Positions 18,282 to 26,578 of a stretch of DNA of 43,094 nucleotides are shown piece by piece. Under the pieces are notes generated by a model. The model ran no database searches. It saw nothing but the letters and a program-made list of their open reading frames with translations, and was not told the origin of the DNA. Source of the DNA: UBA6544 sp049601975 (GTDB lineage: Bacteria > Pseudomonadota > Alphaproteobacteria > UBA8366); the NCBI GenBank assembly GCA_049601975.1, contig JBMYRC010000019.1, positions 1 to 43,094 of the forward strand, given 5' to 3'. Position 1 is the stretch's first letter. Every line of letters begins with the position of its first letter. The position numbers and the translations under genes are program-made.

Positions 18282-20027
18282 ATGAGCGAATCAATTCACG
18301 ACAATTACACGCGCCCGATGAACGGCGGATTGGCATTGGCGGAAATGCTGCGACTGCACGGCGCCGATACTATGTTCGGTATGGCGGGCTTCCAGTTGGC
18401 ACCCTTCTACGAAGCGGTGCGTGTCCTTGGTATGGGCCACAAGCTGATCAATGACGAGCGCTGCGGCGCCTTTATGGCCGACGCGTATGCGCGCGTTACC
18501 GGCAAGCCCGGTGTTTGCGATGGGACCTTGGGCCCGGGGGTTACGAACTTGGTGACGGGTATGGTTGAATCCCTTAATGCTGGCGTCCCGATGATTGTGA
18601 TCGCGGGCGATGCCAACCGCAGCCACGCCTGGAAGAATATGACCCAGGAATGTCAGCAGGTGGATATCCTGCGCCCAGCGGCAAAGGAGTTGATCCGAAT
18701 CGAGGTCGGCGAGCGTATTCCCGAGTTGGTGCGACGGGCCTATGCGATCGCAACGTCCGGGCGTCCAGGACCAGTCGTGCTCGATGTGCCGGAGGACATT
18801 TGTCACGAGGACTATCAGTTTACGGCAGAGGATTTTTGGGTCGACCCTGCGACGACGCGCATACCGGCGCGGCGCAGCCGTCCGGGCATTGACGATATAG
18901 CGCGTGCCGCCGCAATTCTCGGGAATGCAAAACGACCACTTATTTTGGCTGGCGGGGGAATTCATCTTTCCGAAGCGTGGGATAGCCTAACAAACTTCGC
19001 GGAAAATCTTAACATTCCGGTCGCTCACACGATGAGCGGCAAGGGCAGTATCTCTTGCGCTAGTGACCTTAACGCCGGGTTGTTCGGACGTTACTCGAGG
19101 ATTGCCAACGATCTTATTGAAACAGCGGATTGTTTCCTGGCGGTCGGTTGCAAACTGGGTGAGATTGCGACCAAGCGCTACGATTTGTTGCCGGCGAACG
19201 TGCCGTTGATCCACCTCGATGTGTTGGAGGAAGAACTCGGGCGCACCACACGGACCGAAGTATCGCTTTGGGGCGATGCGGCGGCTGGTCTCGACGATCT
19301 AGGTGCTGCGCTTGCTGACAGCGCCGATGCGCAAAAAGCAATTCGGGCGGAATATGCGTCCGAGATTCCGGTGCGCATGAAGAAATGGGTCGATGATGCG
19401 GCCGACCGATTACATTCGACGGAAAAGCCCGTCAACATGGCGCGTCTGATCCACGAGTTGAACAATCACATGCCCGCCGACTCGGTGTTGGTCGCCGATG
19501 GTGGGTTTGCCGGACACTGGACCGGTTTGCTCTACGACACGAAGAAAGCGGGTCGGAGTTATGTGCCAGATCGCGGTCTAGCCTCCATTGGTTATGGCCT
19601 GCCGGGTGCCATCGGCGCGCAATTGGGCCAGCCTGATTTGCCCGTGGTGGCACTGACCGGCGACGGTGGCTTTAACATGGTGATCGGCGAACTGGAAAGT
19701 GCCATCCGGATGAAAGCACCGGTGACGATTATCGTCGTCAACAATGCGGCCTCGGGTTATGTGAAGGCCCTGCAACACGCGATGTACGGCGCCTATCAAT
19801 CGAGCGACCTGGTGGAAATGGATTATGCCAAGATTGCTGATGCGTTCGGTTGCCAAGGTATCCGTGTCGAGGATCCGGAAGATCTCGCCGCCGCGATCAA
19901 GGCCGGCAATGCCGAGCGTGATCGCCCAACAGTCATCGACGTCATTGTTACCCGCGATCCAGGCAAAATGTTACCGGCGGTCGACAGTCGCGTCCTAAAG
20001 GTGGAGAAGGGCGACCGCCCGGTTTGA
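18282..20027 (+). CDS. Thiamine-diphosphate-dependent enzyme, acetolactate synthase / decarboxylase type
   Basis: This 581-residue protein has the three-domain fold of the acetolactate synthase, benzoylformate decarboxylase and oxalyl-CoA decarboxylase group. E59 in NDERCGAFMADAYAR is the conserved glutamate that activates the cofactor. LGPGVTNLVTG (83-93) lies in the PYR domain. The cofactor motif GDGGFNMVIGE is followed by the asparagine pair in VVNNAASGYVK in the C-terminal domain. An AAGGAG ribosome site lies before the ATG. It follows the E1 beta gene by 26 bases and is probably cotranscribed with it. Substrate and product cannot be predicted: true acetolactate synthase is unlikely without a regulatory subunit gene, and no CoA-specific signature is evident. 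Confidence 0.86.
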   Translation: MSESIHDNYTRPMNGGLALAEMLRLHGADTMFGMAGFQLAPFYEAVRVLGMGHKLINDERCGAFMADAYARVTGKPGVCDGTLGPGVTNLVTGMVESLNAGVPMIVIAGDANRSHAWKNMTQECQQVDILRPAAKELIRIEVGERIPELVRRAYAIATSGRPGPVVLDVPEDICHEDYQFTAEDFWVDPATTRIPARRSRPGIDDIARAAAILGNAKRPLILAGGGIHLSEAWDSLTNFAENLNIPVAHTMSGKGSISCASDLNAGLFGRYSRIANDLIETADCFLAVGCKLGEIATKRYDLLPANVPLIHLDVLEEELGRTTRTEVSLWGDAAAGLDDLGAALADSADAQKAIRAEYASEIPVRMKKWVDDAADRLHSTEKPVNMARLIHELNNHMPADSVLVADGGFAGHWTGLLYDTKKAGRSYVPDRGLASIGYGLPGAIGAQLGQPDLPVVALTGDGGFNMVIGELESAIRMKAPVTIIVVNNAASGYVKALQHAMYGAYQSSDLVEMDYAKIADAFGCQGIRVEDPEDLAAAIKAGNAERDRPTVIDVIVTRDPGKMLPAVDSRVLKVEKGDRPV

Positions 20028-20051
20028 GGCTCGGTTTCCCCACTCCCTATC

Positions 20052-20074
20052 CCTTCCCCCTGAATGGGGGAAGG
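20052..20074. repeat. Perfect hairpin CCTTCCCCC-TGAAT-GGGGGAAGG, REP-like
   Basis: A nine-base perfect stem with a five-base loop lies 25 bases after the ThDP enzyme stop codon. There is no T-run, so it is not a standard intrinsic terminator. The C-rich/G-rich palindrome resembles dispersed intergenic palindromes common in alphaproteobacteria, and it may act in RNA 3'-end protection or termination. Only one copy is seen in this window. Confidence 0.5.
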
Positions 20075-20142
20075 CCAGGATGGTGGTGACTTGGCACACC
20101 ACTTGCTGCTGTACTCATTGAGGTTGGCAGGACGCCACTTAT

Positions 20143-20148
20143 GAGGAG
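20143..20148 (+). promoter_or_regulatory. Shine-Dalgarno GAGGAG for the 49-residue ORF
   Basis: GAGGAG lies six bases before the ATG at 20155. It is the strongest support for translation of this very short gene. Confidence 0.7.
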
Positions 20149-20154
20149 CAGAAA

Positions 20155-20304
20155 ATGAGCACGTATAAACCGAACCGCAACGATCTCGACGATTTGGATT
20201 TTGGCGATAATTCAGATGCATACAGAAATTTTGAAGAATCGGTGATGAAAGCTTTAACCATCCATCCCGGCAACGAGAACTACTTCGAAGGCTATGTCGA
20301 ATAG
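20155..20304 (+). CDS. Small acidic protein, 49 residues, unrecognised
   Basis: This short gene is supported by a strong ribosome site (GAGGAG, six-base spacing) and by a good intrinsic terminator 70 bases after its TAG stop. The product starts MSTYKPNRNDLDDLDFG. It has 11 acidic and four Lys/Arg residues, an aspartate-rich N-terminal third, no membrane segment, no cysteine and a tyrosine-rich end (ENYFEGYVE). No known family comes to mind. It stands alone between the ThDP enzyme and the convergent CoA-transferase gene. It could be a small regulator or antitoxin-like protein, but nothing in the sequence proves a role. Confidence 0.65.
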   Translation: MSTYKPNRNDLDDLDFGDNSDAYRNFEESVMKALTIHPGNENYFEGYVE

Positions 20305-20374
20305 GAAGAATCGACCGTTCTAGAATGCGGAAAGGCGGCTTCTCTTTAGATGCCGCCTTCCAAAGACCGAATAG

Positions 20375-20412
20375 CGCCGCACCGCGATCTTGCGTGGCGG
20401 CGTTTTGTTATT
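20375..20412 (+). terminator. Rho-independent terminator after the small acidic ORF
   Basis: CGCCGC (20375-20380) pairs with GCGGCG (20397-20402), with additional inner pairing, followed by TTTTGTTATT. The T-rich tail gives plus-strand polarity. It overlaps the last codon region of the convergent CoA-transferase gene (stop at 20408-20410). A second hairpin just upstream (AAGGCGGC at 20332-20339 with GCCGCCTT at 20352-20359) lacks a T-run. Confidence 0.7.
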
Positions 20413-21565
20413 CTGCTGCTTGTTTCTCGGCCAACTCGGCGAGAATTTCGTCCGTGTGTTCACCGTGCATGGGGGCCGGGCGTCGCACCGCGCCGGGGGT
20501 CCCCAACAGTTTAATGTGTACGCCAAGGGTCTTGGTTTTGCCCGCACTCGGATGGTCGATTTTCTCCACCATTTTGCGCGCCTGGGTCTGCGGATCGTTG
20601 TAGACCTGCACGTGATCCATCACCGGACCACAAGGAACCCCTTCCGCATTGATCAGATCGAACCAGTGCTGGTTGGTGTTGGTTTTGAAGAATCCGGCAA
20701 GAATTTCGCTGAGTGCGTCGTTATTGGCGACACGGTCTTTCTTCGTTTTAAAGCGCGGATCGTCGATTAGCTCCTCGCATCCAAGTACCTTGCAGACCTT
20801 GGCCCAGAACCGCTCCGATGCGGCACCGATGCAGAAATGGCCGTCCTGGGTCGGGAAAATCTGGTAGGGAGCGCTGCCACGATGCTTTTGACCGAGCTTG
20901 GGCGGTTGCTCACCGGTCGCGAAATAGTACCCCGCCTCGTAGACGCCGAGCGCGATTCCCGACTCGAACAACGAGACATCGATTTGTTGGCCGACTCCCG
21001 TGCGCTCCCGTGCTGCCAGCGCCGTTAACACACCGATGCAGCCATTCATACCGCCGCAAAGGTCAGTGATCGGGATCGGTAAGCGGTGCGGTCCCTCGTC
21101 TTCGTGTCCGGTGACAGCCGCGAGCCCCGTCATTGATTGGCTAATGAGGTCGAATCCGCCGCGCGGCGCATAGGGGCCGGTTTGGCCGAAACCCGAAATA
21201 GAGCAATATACGACGCGTGGGTTGATCGCCTTGATGGCCTCGTAACCGATACCGATCCGATTCGCCGTGCCCGGTTTAAAATTCTCGACGATAACGTCGA
21301 CATCCATGGCCAGTCGCTTGAAGTTCTCGAGACCCTCCGGCGATTTGAGATCGAGAATCATGCTTCGCTTATTGCGGTTCCAGATCATGAAAGGAGCACT
21401 TTGGTCGCCAACGAAGGGGGGCGTCACGCGCATGTCGTCGCCGACATCCGGTCGTTCAATTTTGATTACGTCGGCGCCCTGATCCGCGAGTAACATCGCG
21501 CAATAGGGGCCGGAAAGGTTGGAGGTAAGGTCGAGGACCTTGATGTGCGACAGCGCCATTTCCAT
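20408..21565 (-). CDS. Family III CoA-transferase (CaiB/BaiF)
   Basis: This 385-residue enzyme has the catalytic aspartate at D168 (PIPITDLCGGMNG) and the usual N-terminal pattern (IKVLDLTSNLSGPYCAMLLADQGADVIKIE, in short VLDL...GP and GADVIKIE), NRNKRS and VENFKPGTANR. An AAGGAG ribosome site fixes the start at 21565. Donor and acceptor are unknown; the ENFKPG form is shared by many succinyl-CoA- or acyl-CoA-dependent members. It lies 64 bases downstream of another CaiB/BaiF gene on the same strand, so the pair is probably one operon. The two proteins differ enough to suggest two distinct reactions or a heteromer, not a recent duplication. Confidence 0.9.
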   Translation of the reverse strand: MEMALSHIKVLDLTSNLSGPYCAMLLADQGADVIKIERPDVGDDMRVTPPFVGDQSAPFMIWNRNKRSMILDLKSPEGLENFKRLAMDVDVIVENFKPGTANRIGIGYEAIKAINPRVVYCSISGFGQTGPYAPRGGFDLISQSMTGLAAVTGHEDEGPHRLPIPITDLCGGMNGCIGVLTALAARERTGVGQQIDVSLFESGIALGVYEAGYYFATGEQPPKLGQKHRGSAPYQIFPTQDGHFCIGAASERFWAKVCKVLGCEELIDDPRFKTKKDRVANNDALSEILAGFFKTNTNQHWFDLINAEGVPCGPVMDHVQVYNDPQTQARKMVEKIDHPSAGKTKTLGVHIKLLGTPGAVRRPAPMHGEHTDEILAELAEKQAAE

Positions 21566-21629
21566 TGATATTCTCCTTATCAGTACCGCCGTAGTATAGC
21601 ACCGGGCGGAAAGTCATTCATTATCTCGT

Positions 21630-22817
21630 CTAAATAATCCGCTTTTCGCGCAACCCGGCCAAAGTGTCCGCGTCGTAGCCGAGCGCACTCAGCACGTCAT
21701 CCGTATGTTCACTTAATTGAGGGGCGCGGTGGCGAATTTCACCGGGTGTTTTCGACAATTTTACCGGTGTCGAGGTGATCGGCGCCGGTTTGGCCATGCC
21801 AGGATATGCGACCTCAGTCAGCATGCCACTTTCCTGGATATGCGGGTCCTCCAGCGCCTCCTGAAGGTTATAGACTGGCCCAACTGGAATGCGATGTTCC
21901 TCCAGAATATCCATGGCTTCTTTGGTGGTTTTGTCAGCACACCATATCTGCATGCGGGCGCTGATTTCGGCGCCGTTCTCCGCTCGGTCGTCATCTGTCG
22001 CGAAGCGTTCTTCGGTCAGCCAGTGATTGTCGCCCATCAGTGACGCCCAGCGCTCGTACATGGGTTGGCCCGCACAAATCACGTAGATATGCCCGTCCTT
22101 GGTCGCGAACAGATCCGAGGGTGCGGAGACCTGGCCCCGATTGCCGGTCGGCACGCGACCACGCTGAGTGACGTGTTCTTCGGTCATAATCGAGTTGGTG
22201 GTCATCAGTGCCGTCGCCAACAGAGCGCCTTGGACCTCCTGGCCCTCGCCGGTCGCGTTACGGTGCATGATTGCCGCCATCGTTCCGAAGGCGCAGAGGC
22301 CGGCGGTGCCGTAATCAACCCAGGGACCAAAGGATTTGGCCGGTTGGCTTGGCGATCCACTCATAATCATATTGCCGCTCATCGCCTGTGCCACGGAATC
22401 GAATCCGACCTTTTTCGCATAAGGCCCGACGGTGCCAAAGGCGGTGTTGGTGACCAGGATAATGTCGGGCTTAATCGCCTTTAGACTGTCGTAATCGAGC
22501 CCGAGGCCTTGCAAGGCGCGGGGTGGCATATTGGCGATGACGACGTCCGCTGTCGCGATCAACTTGTCTTGTATTTCGCGCCCTTCGGGTTTGGTAGGAT
22601 TGAGAGTGACGCCTTTCTTGTTCCGGTTACACTGCATGAACATGCTGCCGGAGCCAGGCTGGTCGCTCATCTCGTAATTGAACCTATCCTCGCCGCCGTC
22701 GACTTTTTCCACCCGGATCACTTCCGCGCCGAGATCGCCCAAGAGCGCCGCGCACCATGGTCCCGCAATATACCGACCAAAATCCAAAACCCTAATACCG
22801 TCCAAGACACCAGGCAT
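21630..22817 (-). CDS. Family III CoA-transferase (CaiB/BaiF)
   Basis: This protein has 395 residues from the ATG at 22817 (MPGVLDGIRVLDFGRYIAGP). An open frame reaches 22844, but a GGGGGAGA ribosome site seven bases before 22817 decides the shorter form. The catalytic aspartate is D168 (GPWVDYGTAG), the substrate-side loop is CNRNKKGV and the membrane-like tract ANMPPRALQGLG replaces the more usual ENF-x-PG. The C-terminal part keeps RIPVGPVYNLQEALEDPHI. It is probably cotranscribed with the next CoA-transferase. The substrate is unknown. Confidence 0.9.
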   Translation of the reverse strand: MPGVLDGIRVLDFGRYIAGPWCAALLGDLGAEVIRVEKVDGGEDRFNYEMSDQPGSGSMFMQCNRNKKGVTLNPTKPEGREIQDKLIATADVVIANMPPRALQGLGLDYDSLKAIKPDIILVTNTAFGTVGPYAKKVGFDSVAQAMSGNMIMSGSPSQPAKSFGPWVDYGTAGLCAFGTMAAIMHRNATGEGQEVQGALLATALMTTNSIMTEEHVTQRGRVPTGNRGQVSAPSDLFATKDGHIYVICAGQPMYERWASLMGDNHWLTEERFATDDDRAENGAEISARMQIWCADKTTKEAMDILEEHRIPVGPVYNLQEALEDPHIQESGMLTEVAYPGMAKPAPITSTPVKLSKTPGEIRHRAPQLSEHTDDVLSALGYDADTLAGLREKRII

Positions 22818-22824
22818 TGCTATG

Positions 22825-22832
22825 TCTCCCCC
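22825..22832 (-). promoter_or_regulatory. Shine-Dalgarno GGGGGAGA deciding the start at 22817
   Basis: On the minus strand, GGGGGAGA lies seven bases before the ATG at 22817 and lies inside the longer open frame that would begin at 22844. Confidence 0.75.
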
Positions 22833-22898
22833 TATGCTCACCAATATTCTTGTTAGGTGATTTACCCCAGCCGGGGTGAAAGGGAAGCGGCGCGACGA

Positions 22899-24738
22899 TC
22901 AAGTATCGGGGATATCGATGCGCTGTGTCTGTTCCCCGGCGCAATGGAGTTGCCACATTTCGCGGAACCCGTTTTCAAGGGCGTGAACGCTCCGTGCCGT
23001 ATCGAATAGGGGGGGGCGCTGTCATGCGCGTCTTCCAAGCGTCGGCGCAGATTGATCCGCGGGTCTGAATCTTGCGCGATACGGATCGCCAGAGCGATAA
23101 ATTCTGCCCAAGACCCGGTGATGAGTTCCGGTAGCCCGCGGCCCGCAGCGCGCTAGCCGAGACCCTTGAGGCGAAATGATTACCAAGCCCCGTGATCACG
23201 GGAAGGCCACCATAACATATCGCAGGTCGTCACATGGCCGTCATAAGTGCCTGTATCGAGCGCGAGATCTGCGAGCCATGTTTGCGCCATCTGCTCCGGC
23301 TTCGGTACACGACCGGCAAATAAGAGACGCTCGTCCTCGACGCCGCGACTTTCGGCTTCCTTGCGCAGGTTGAACTGCGCCAAGGGGTTTTTCTCCAAGA
23401 GCCACAACACGCTGCCGTTGACTGCTGTCATGATTTCGCACTACGCATCAAAAACATCTGGCGTGATCTTGAATCCTAGATTGAAGGAGCAAAATACGAC
23501 GGCATCCTCGGACCGCCCTTGACCAGCGCGGGAAACGGGAGCGATGGAAATCGGTTGGTTGTCGTCCGTGATCAAGTAGCAGTACGGTAAATATGCCGGT
23601 GCTTCGCTGTAATGATCCAAGTGATCCGGCGGCGATACCGTCCGGTCCGCAAACACATAATCGATGAAGCCGACGCCGTTCGATCCTGGGGAAACCGATA
23701 TTAGGCGACCTGGATCGGTGCCGGTCTAAGGGCCATGGTATCCAACCGATTGCTACGAATCTGGCCGCTGAGGTCGATCAGGATATCTACGTCATCTTCG
23801 TGAAAGTGCTGAGCCGAATCCTCATCTGAGAGATCGCTTAGGTCGACGAAGCGGTCGACTGTGTCGACGATACGTTGCCGAAAGGAGCTGCCGTCATTGT
23901 CGCCATGGGAATAAGCTATGACTTCAAAGCCTGCGCGGTCGTGATGGGCGAAAAGACCCGCGATTAGACGACTGATGGCGTGATCTCGAAAATCCGTCGA
24001 GAGATAACCGAGACGCATTCGCTGCTTTGGTGCGGGTTCGGTGTCATGAGAATAGGGTTTAGCGCCACGTCGCGCGAGCTTGCTGGAGATCCCCTCCGCG
24101 AGAAGCCGCGCGACCTGGAGGTTTGCGGACACATCCTCTAGCCGGGCGCCATGCCACGTTCCACTGCATCCTGCGTGAGGGCCTCGAGGTGCTCCTCCGT
24201 CTCGTCGAATCCATCCCAATAGCAGGCGTGCCGCCGTTCGAAATACAATTGCGCGGCCGCGAGGTCATCGTTCGGCGAAAGTTCCTCCACTCTGGGTCGT
24301 CGTGACTGTCGGTTTTCGATTGGCGCTTGGGGAAATGTGGATCTTCGCGAGCGTAACGCCGCGTTTACGGTTCTCCTGCAAGGCGGCGACGAGCCCGGTT
24401 TGGGTAAGGGGGTAGTCTGGATTTGCCGCCAAGGCTTTACGGTAAGCGTCCTCAGCTTCCCCGTATTTCGCGAGGCGATGTAACGCGGATCCCAGATTGC
24501 ACAAAGCGTTAGCGTAATCTGGTTTGAGGTCAGTAGCCCGTCGGAAAGCGTCCGCTGCTTCCTCGATACGATTTAATTGAAAGAAAGCCACGCCGTGCGT
24601 GCAATGGGCGCTCGGTAACTCCGGCCATTTTGCTATGATCGTCCGAGTTACGATCTCCGCGTCGCGTTACTTGCCGTCACGCTGCAGGGCAATCACCCGC
24701 GCGAGCAAGGAGGCCGGCGATGCAACTAATGCGTTCAC
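22899..24738 (-). pseudogene. O-GlcNAc-transferase-like (SPINDLY/Glyco_transf_41) TPR protein, heavily decayed
   Basis: All parts of a TPR plus SPINDLY-type glycosyltransferase appear in order on the minus strand but in changing frames. A likely GTG start at 24738 leads into TPR repeats (FRRATDLKPDYANALCNLGSAL). The catalytic region follows (RMRLGYLSTDFRDHAISRLIAGLF, ILIDLSGQIR, LRPAPIQVA), then HYSEAPAYLPYCY, then FCSFNLGFKITPDVFDA, then NGSVLWLLEKNP, GRVPKPEQMAQTWLADLALDT, GLGNHFASRVSAS and the C-terminal FREMWQLHCAGE, ending at 22899. Lesions include TAA at 24667-24669, TAA at 23701-23703, TAG at 23441-23443 (where relatives have tryptophan) and several frame changes, one within an eight-G run at 23009-23016. 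Such enzymes glycosylate serine/threonine of proteins or flagellin. It is inactive here. Confidence 0.85.
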
Positions 24739-25198
24739 ACAATAAACTTACGGTCTTGCTTAAAACCCGGCAAGCCGCACGCCCACGCAAAGTAAAGGCG
24801 GCAAAGGCCGCCAATACCAATATTTGTGCTCTGGGAGACGGACGCCGTCAAGCCGCGAGGCTGCTATCCCGCCATGCAGAAGTGCTCTTGCACGATTGAC
24901 AGACACGTTCTCCGTAATGGCTCGACGTAAATTTTGTCGAGCACATCAAGCATTTGCGCTCTTTTTTTTCATGCTTGCGATCGGAAGTCGGTTTTTTGTA
25001 GTTAGATGACTGAGAGGCCATTTCTTCGCTTCACCTGTGCTCAAAAAGAGCGAGGAACATAGAGCAGCTAATTTTTTGCTGCAACAAAAATCACACATTT
25101 ATGACATATTTTTATTGTCATTTAATTGTGAAATAGAGAAATTTACGCGTTATCATGGCATGTTATATATAACTCTCTTTTAAAGAAAGTGCGGCGCT
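24739..25198. other. Gene-free AT-rich stretch with hairpins
   Basis: These 460 bases lie between two pseudogenes, and no supportable ORF is visible. The section from about 24960 to 25180 is markedly AT-rich compared with the rest of the window. It contains a tight hairpin GGCGGC-AAAG-GCCGCC (24797-24812), two mutually exclusive hairpins with a T-run (24920-24969, listed separately) and a weak stem ATGACA ... TGTCAT (25101-25121). It is probably an old intergenic or foreign segment left after gene loss. Confidence 0.55.
24920..24969 (+). terminator. Overlapping alternative hairpins ending in a T-run
   Basis: GCTCGAC (24920-24926) pairs with GTCGAGC (24936-24942). The last part of that arm, GAGC with following bases (24939-24945), can alternatively pair with TGCGCTC (24955-24961), which is followed by eight Ts (24962-24969). 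The second hairpin plus T-run looks like a plus-strand intrinsic terminator, and the first would compete with it. No plus-strand gene is recognised upstream, so an attenuator or a small RNA end is only a possibility. Confidence 0.35.
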
Positions 25199-26099
25199 TC
25201 ATCGCAGGCGATATTGAAGTGCTTCGATGATTTCCCGCGTCATTGTCTCTATTGTGCATTTTGGTTCCCATTCTGGGTAGTGCATTTGGAACCGTCTGAG
25301 GTCGTTGATATACCAGATGTGGTCCCCTGTGCGGTTTGCCTCGTCGAGGCTCCAATTCATTGGTCCGCCGGTGATATCCGGCGCATAGGTCAATGGTTTC
25401 TAAAACCGAGCAATTGGCGTAGGTGCCGCCGCCCATATTGTAAATTTCGCCCGCTCGCGGCGCTCCGAAGACAGACTAGAAGGCCCGCGCGAGATCGTCA
25501 CTGTGCAAATTATCCCGCACTTGTTTGCCTTTATATCCGAAGATCGTACAGAGCATATCGGTCACTGCGCATCGGCCAAGATAGGCGAAGAAACCGTGTG
25601 ATTGAGCACCGGAATGCGCCGGCCCGGTCAAGCCGCCGCCGCGAAAACAAGCGGTTTTGAAACCGAAATTGCGGCCGTATTCCTGCACCAATAGGTCGCC
25701 CGCCACCTTTGAGACGCCAAATAAGCTGTGAACGGATGCGTCGATGGACATTGTGTCGTCAATGCCATGGATGGCAAACCGATGGTCGGGCGCGAGAGAC
25801 CAGCGGGTTGCTTACTCGATCAAGGGCAACTCGTTCGGCGCATCGCCGTACACTCTGTTGGTACTCATATTTAAGAACACGGCGTTCGGACAGTGCGCCT
25901 GAAAAGCTTCAAGCAGTACCAATGTGCTGTTGGCGTTGACCGTGAAATCGGTGAACGGGTCGTTGGCTGCCCAATCGTGTGATGGCTGGGCGGCAGTATG
26001 GATCACAACGGCGATATCCTCTCCGGATTCCTTGAAAAGCGCGCCGATCTTATCTTGATCTCGGATATCGATATCTTCGTGGCGTTCTGTAAGATCGCG
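25199..26099 (-). pseudogene. NAD-dependent sugar-nucleotide epimerase (CDP-paratose/tyvelose epimerase type), 5'-truncated and broken
   Basis: Segments of an extended short-chain dehydrogenase/epimerase follow in order: DIDIRDQDKIGALF, VIHTAAQPSHDWAANDPFTDF, STNRVYGD, the catalytic serine-tyrosine region replaced by HSLFGVSKVAGDLLVQEYG, CFRGGGLTGPAHSG, GYKGKQVRDNLHSDDLARAF, GEIYNMGGGTYANCS, and MNWSLDEANRTGDHIWYINDLRRFQ to a stop at 25199. In-frame stops are TAA at 25812-25814 and TAG at 25476-25478, with a frame change near 25385. The first ~55 residues with the Rossmann NAD loop are absent: the reading frame passes directly out of the SNase remnant at 26100. It would have modified a nucleotide sugar for surface polysaccharide. 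Confidence 0.82.
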
Positions 26100-26576
26100 C
26101 TATCCGCCGGGATTGGACTTCGCCCAAAGTCCTCGTTTAGAGGCCCGAGCGTCCTCTTCGTCGACGACGTAGCGTTCGGTTTGTTTTCGGATCGCCTTGG
26201 CCCAGCCGCTGCGGACCATGCCTTCGTTGATGTCGCGCTGGCCGCGATAGCAGGTCGCGCAATCGGCGGCACCCTTAACTTTCAGTTCGATATCGCAGGA
26301 TGAATGCCAACCGTCCGCCAGTTGGATCAATTGTGACCAGGCGACCACGCCGCATTACATTTTGGCATCGTCGATTTGGCAAATAGCGTCAATCTTGGGC
26401 GCGCTGATGCCGAATAGTCGGAGTAATCGTTCGCCAATCAGTATCGTATTCCGCGACTTAACCGATGCATAGCCGATCACTTCCTCCGCTGCGACTGGCG
26501 GGGAGAATAGAGCTGAGCTCAGCAGACTGCAGTATACACCGACAACAATGGCCATATGTCTCGCCATTGCGTGCAT
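26100..26576 (-). pseudogene. Secreted SNase-like (thermonuclease-fold) protein, broken
   Basis: The start at 26576 (MHAMARHMAIVVG) follows a GAGGGAG ribosome site and opens with a signal peptide (hydrophobic run, cleavage near PVAAEE). The SNase domain begins VIGYASVKSRNTILIGERLLRLFGISAPKIDAICQ. An in-frame TAA at 26355-26357 interrupts it just before CGVVAWSQL. The frame then continues with ELKVKGAADCATC, NEGMVRSGWAKAIRKQTERYVVDEEDARASKRGLWA and stops at 26100. The usual C-terminal PPWEW region is missing, replaced by a junction with the epimerase remnant. Intact relatives are exported or periplasmic proteins of the micrococcal-nuclease fold, many without proven nuclease activity. Confidence 0.82.
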
Positions 26577-26578
26577 TC

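Noticed and set aside
20332..20359. Hairpin AAGGCGGC ... GCCGCCTT as terminator
   Set aside because: The stem is perfect but not followed by a T-run on either strand; the better terminator is at 20375-20412.
24824..25009. Plus-strand 61-codon open frame in the AT-rich stretch
   Set aside because: It has no ribosome site or motif, and its hydrophobic stretch comes from the T-run of the terminator-like structure.
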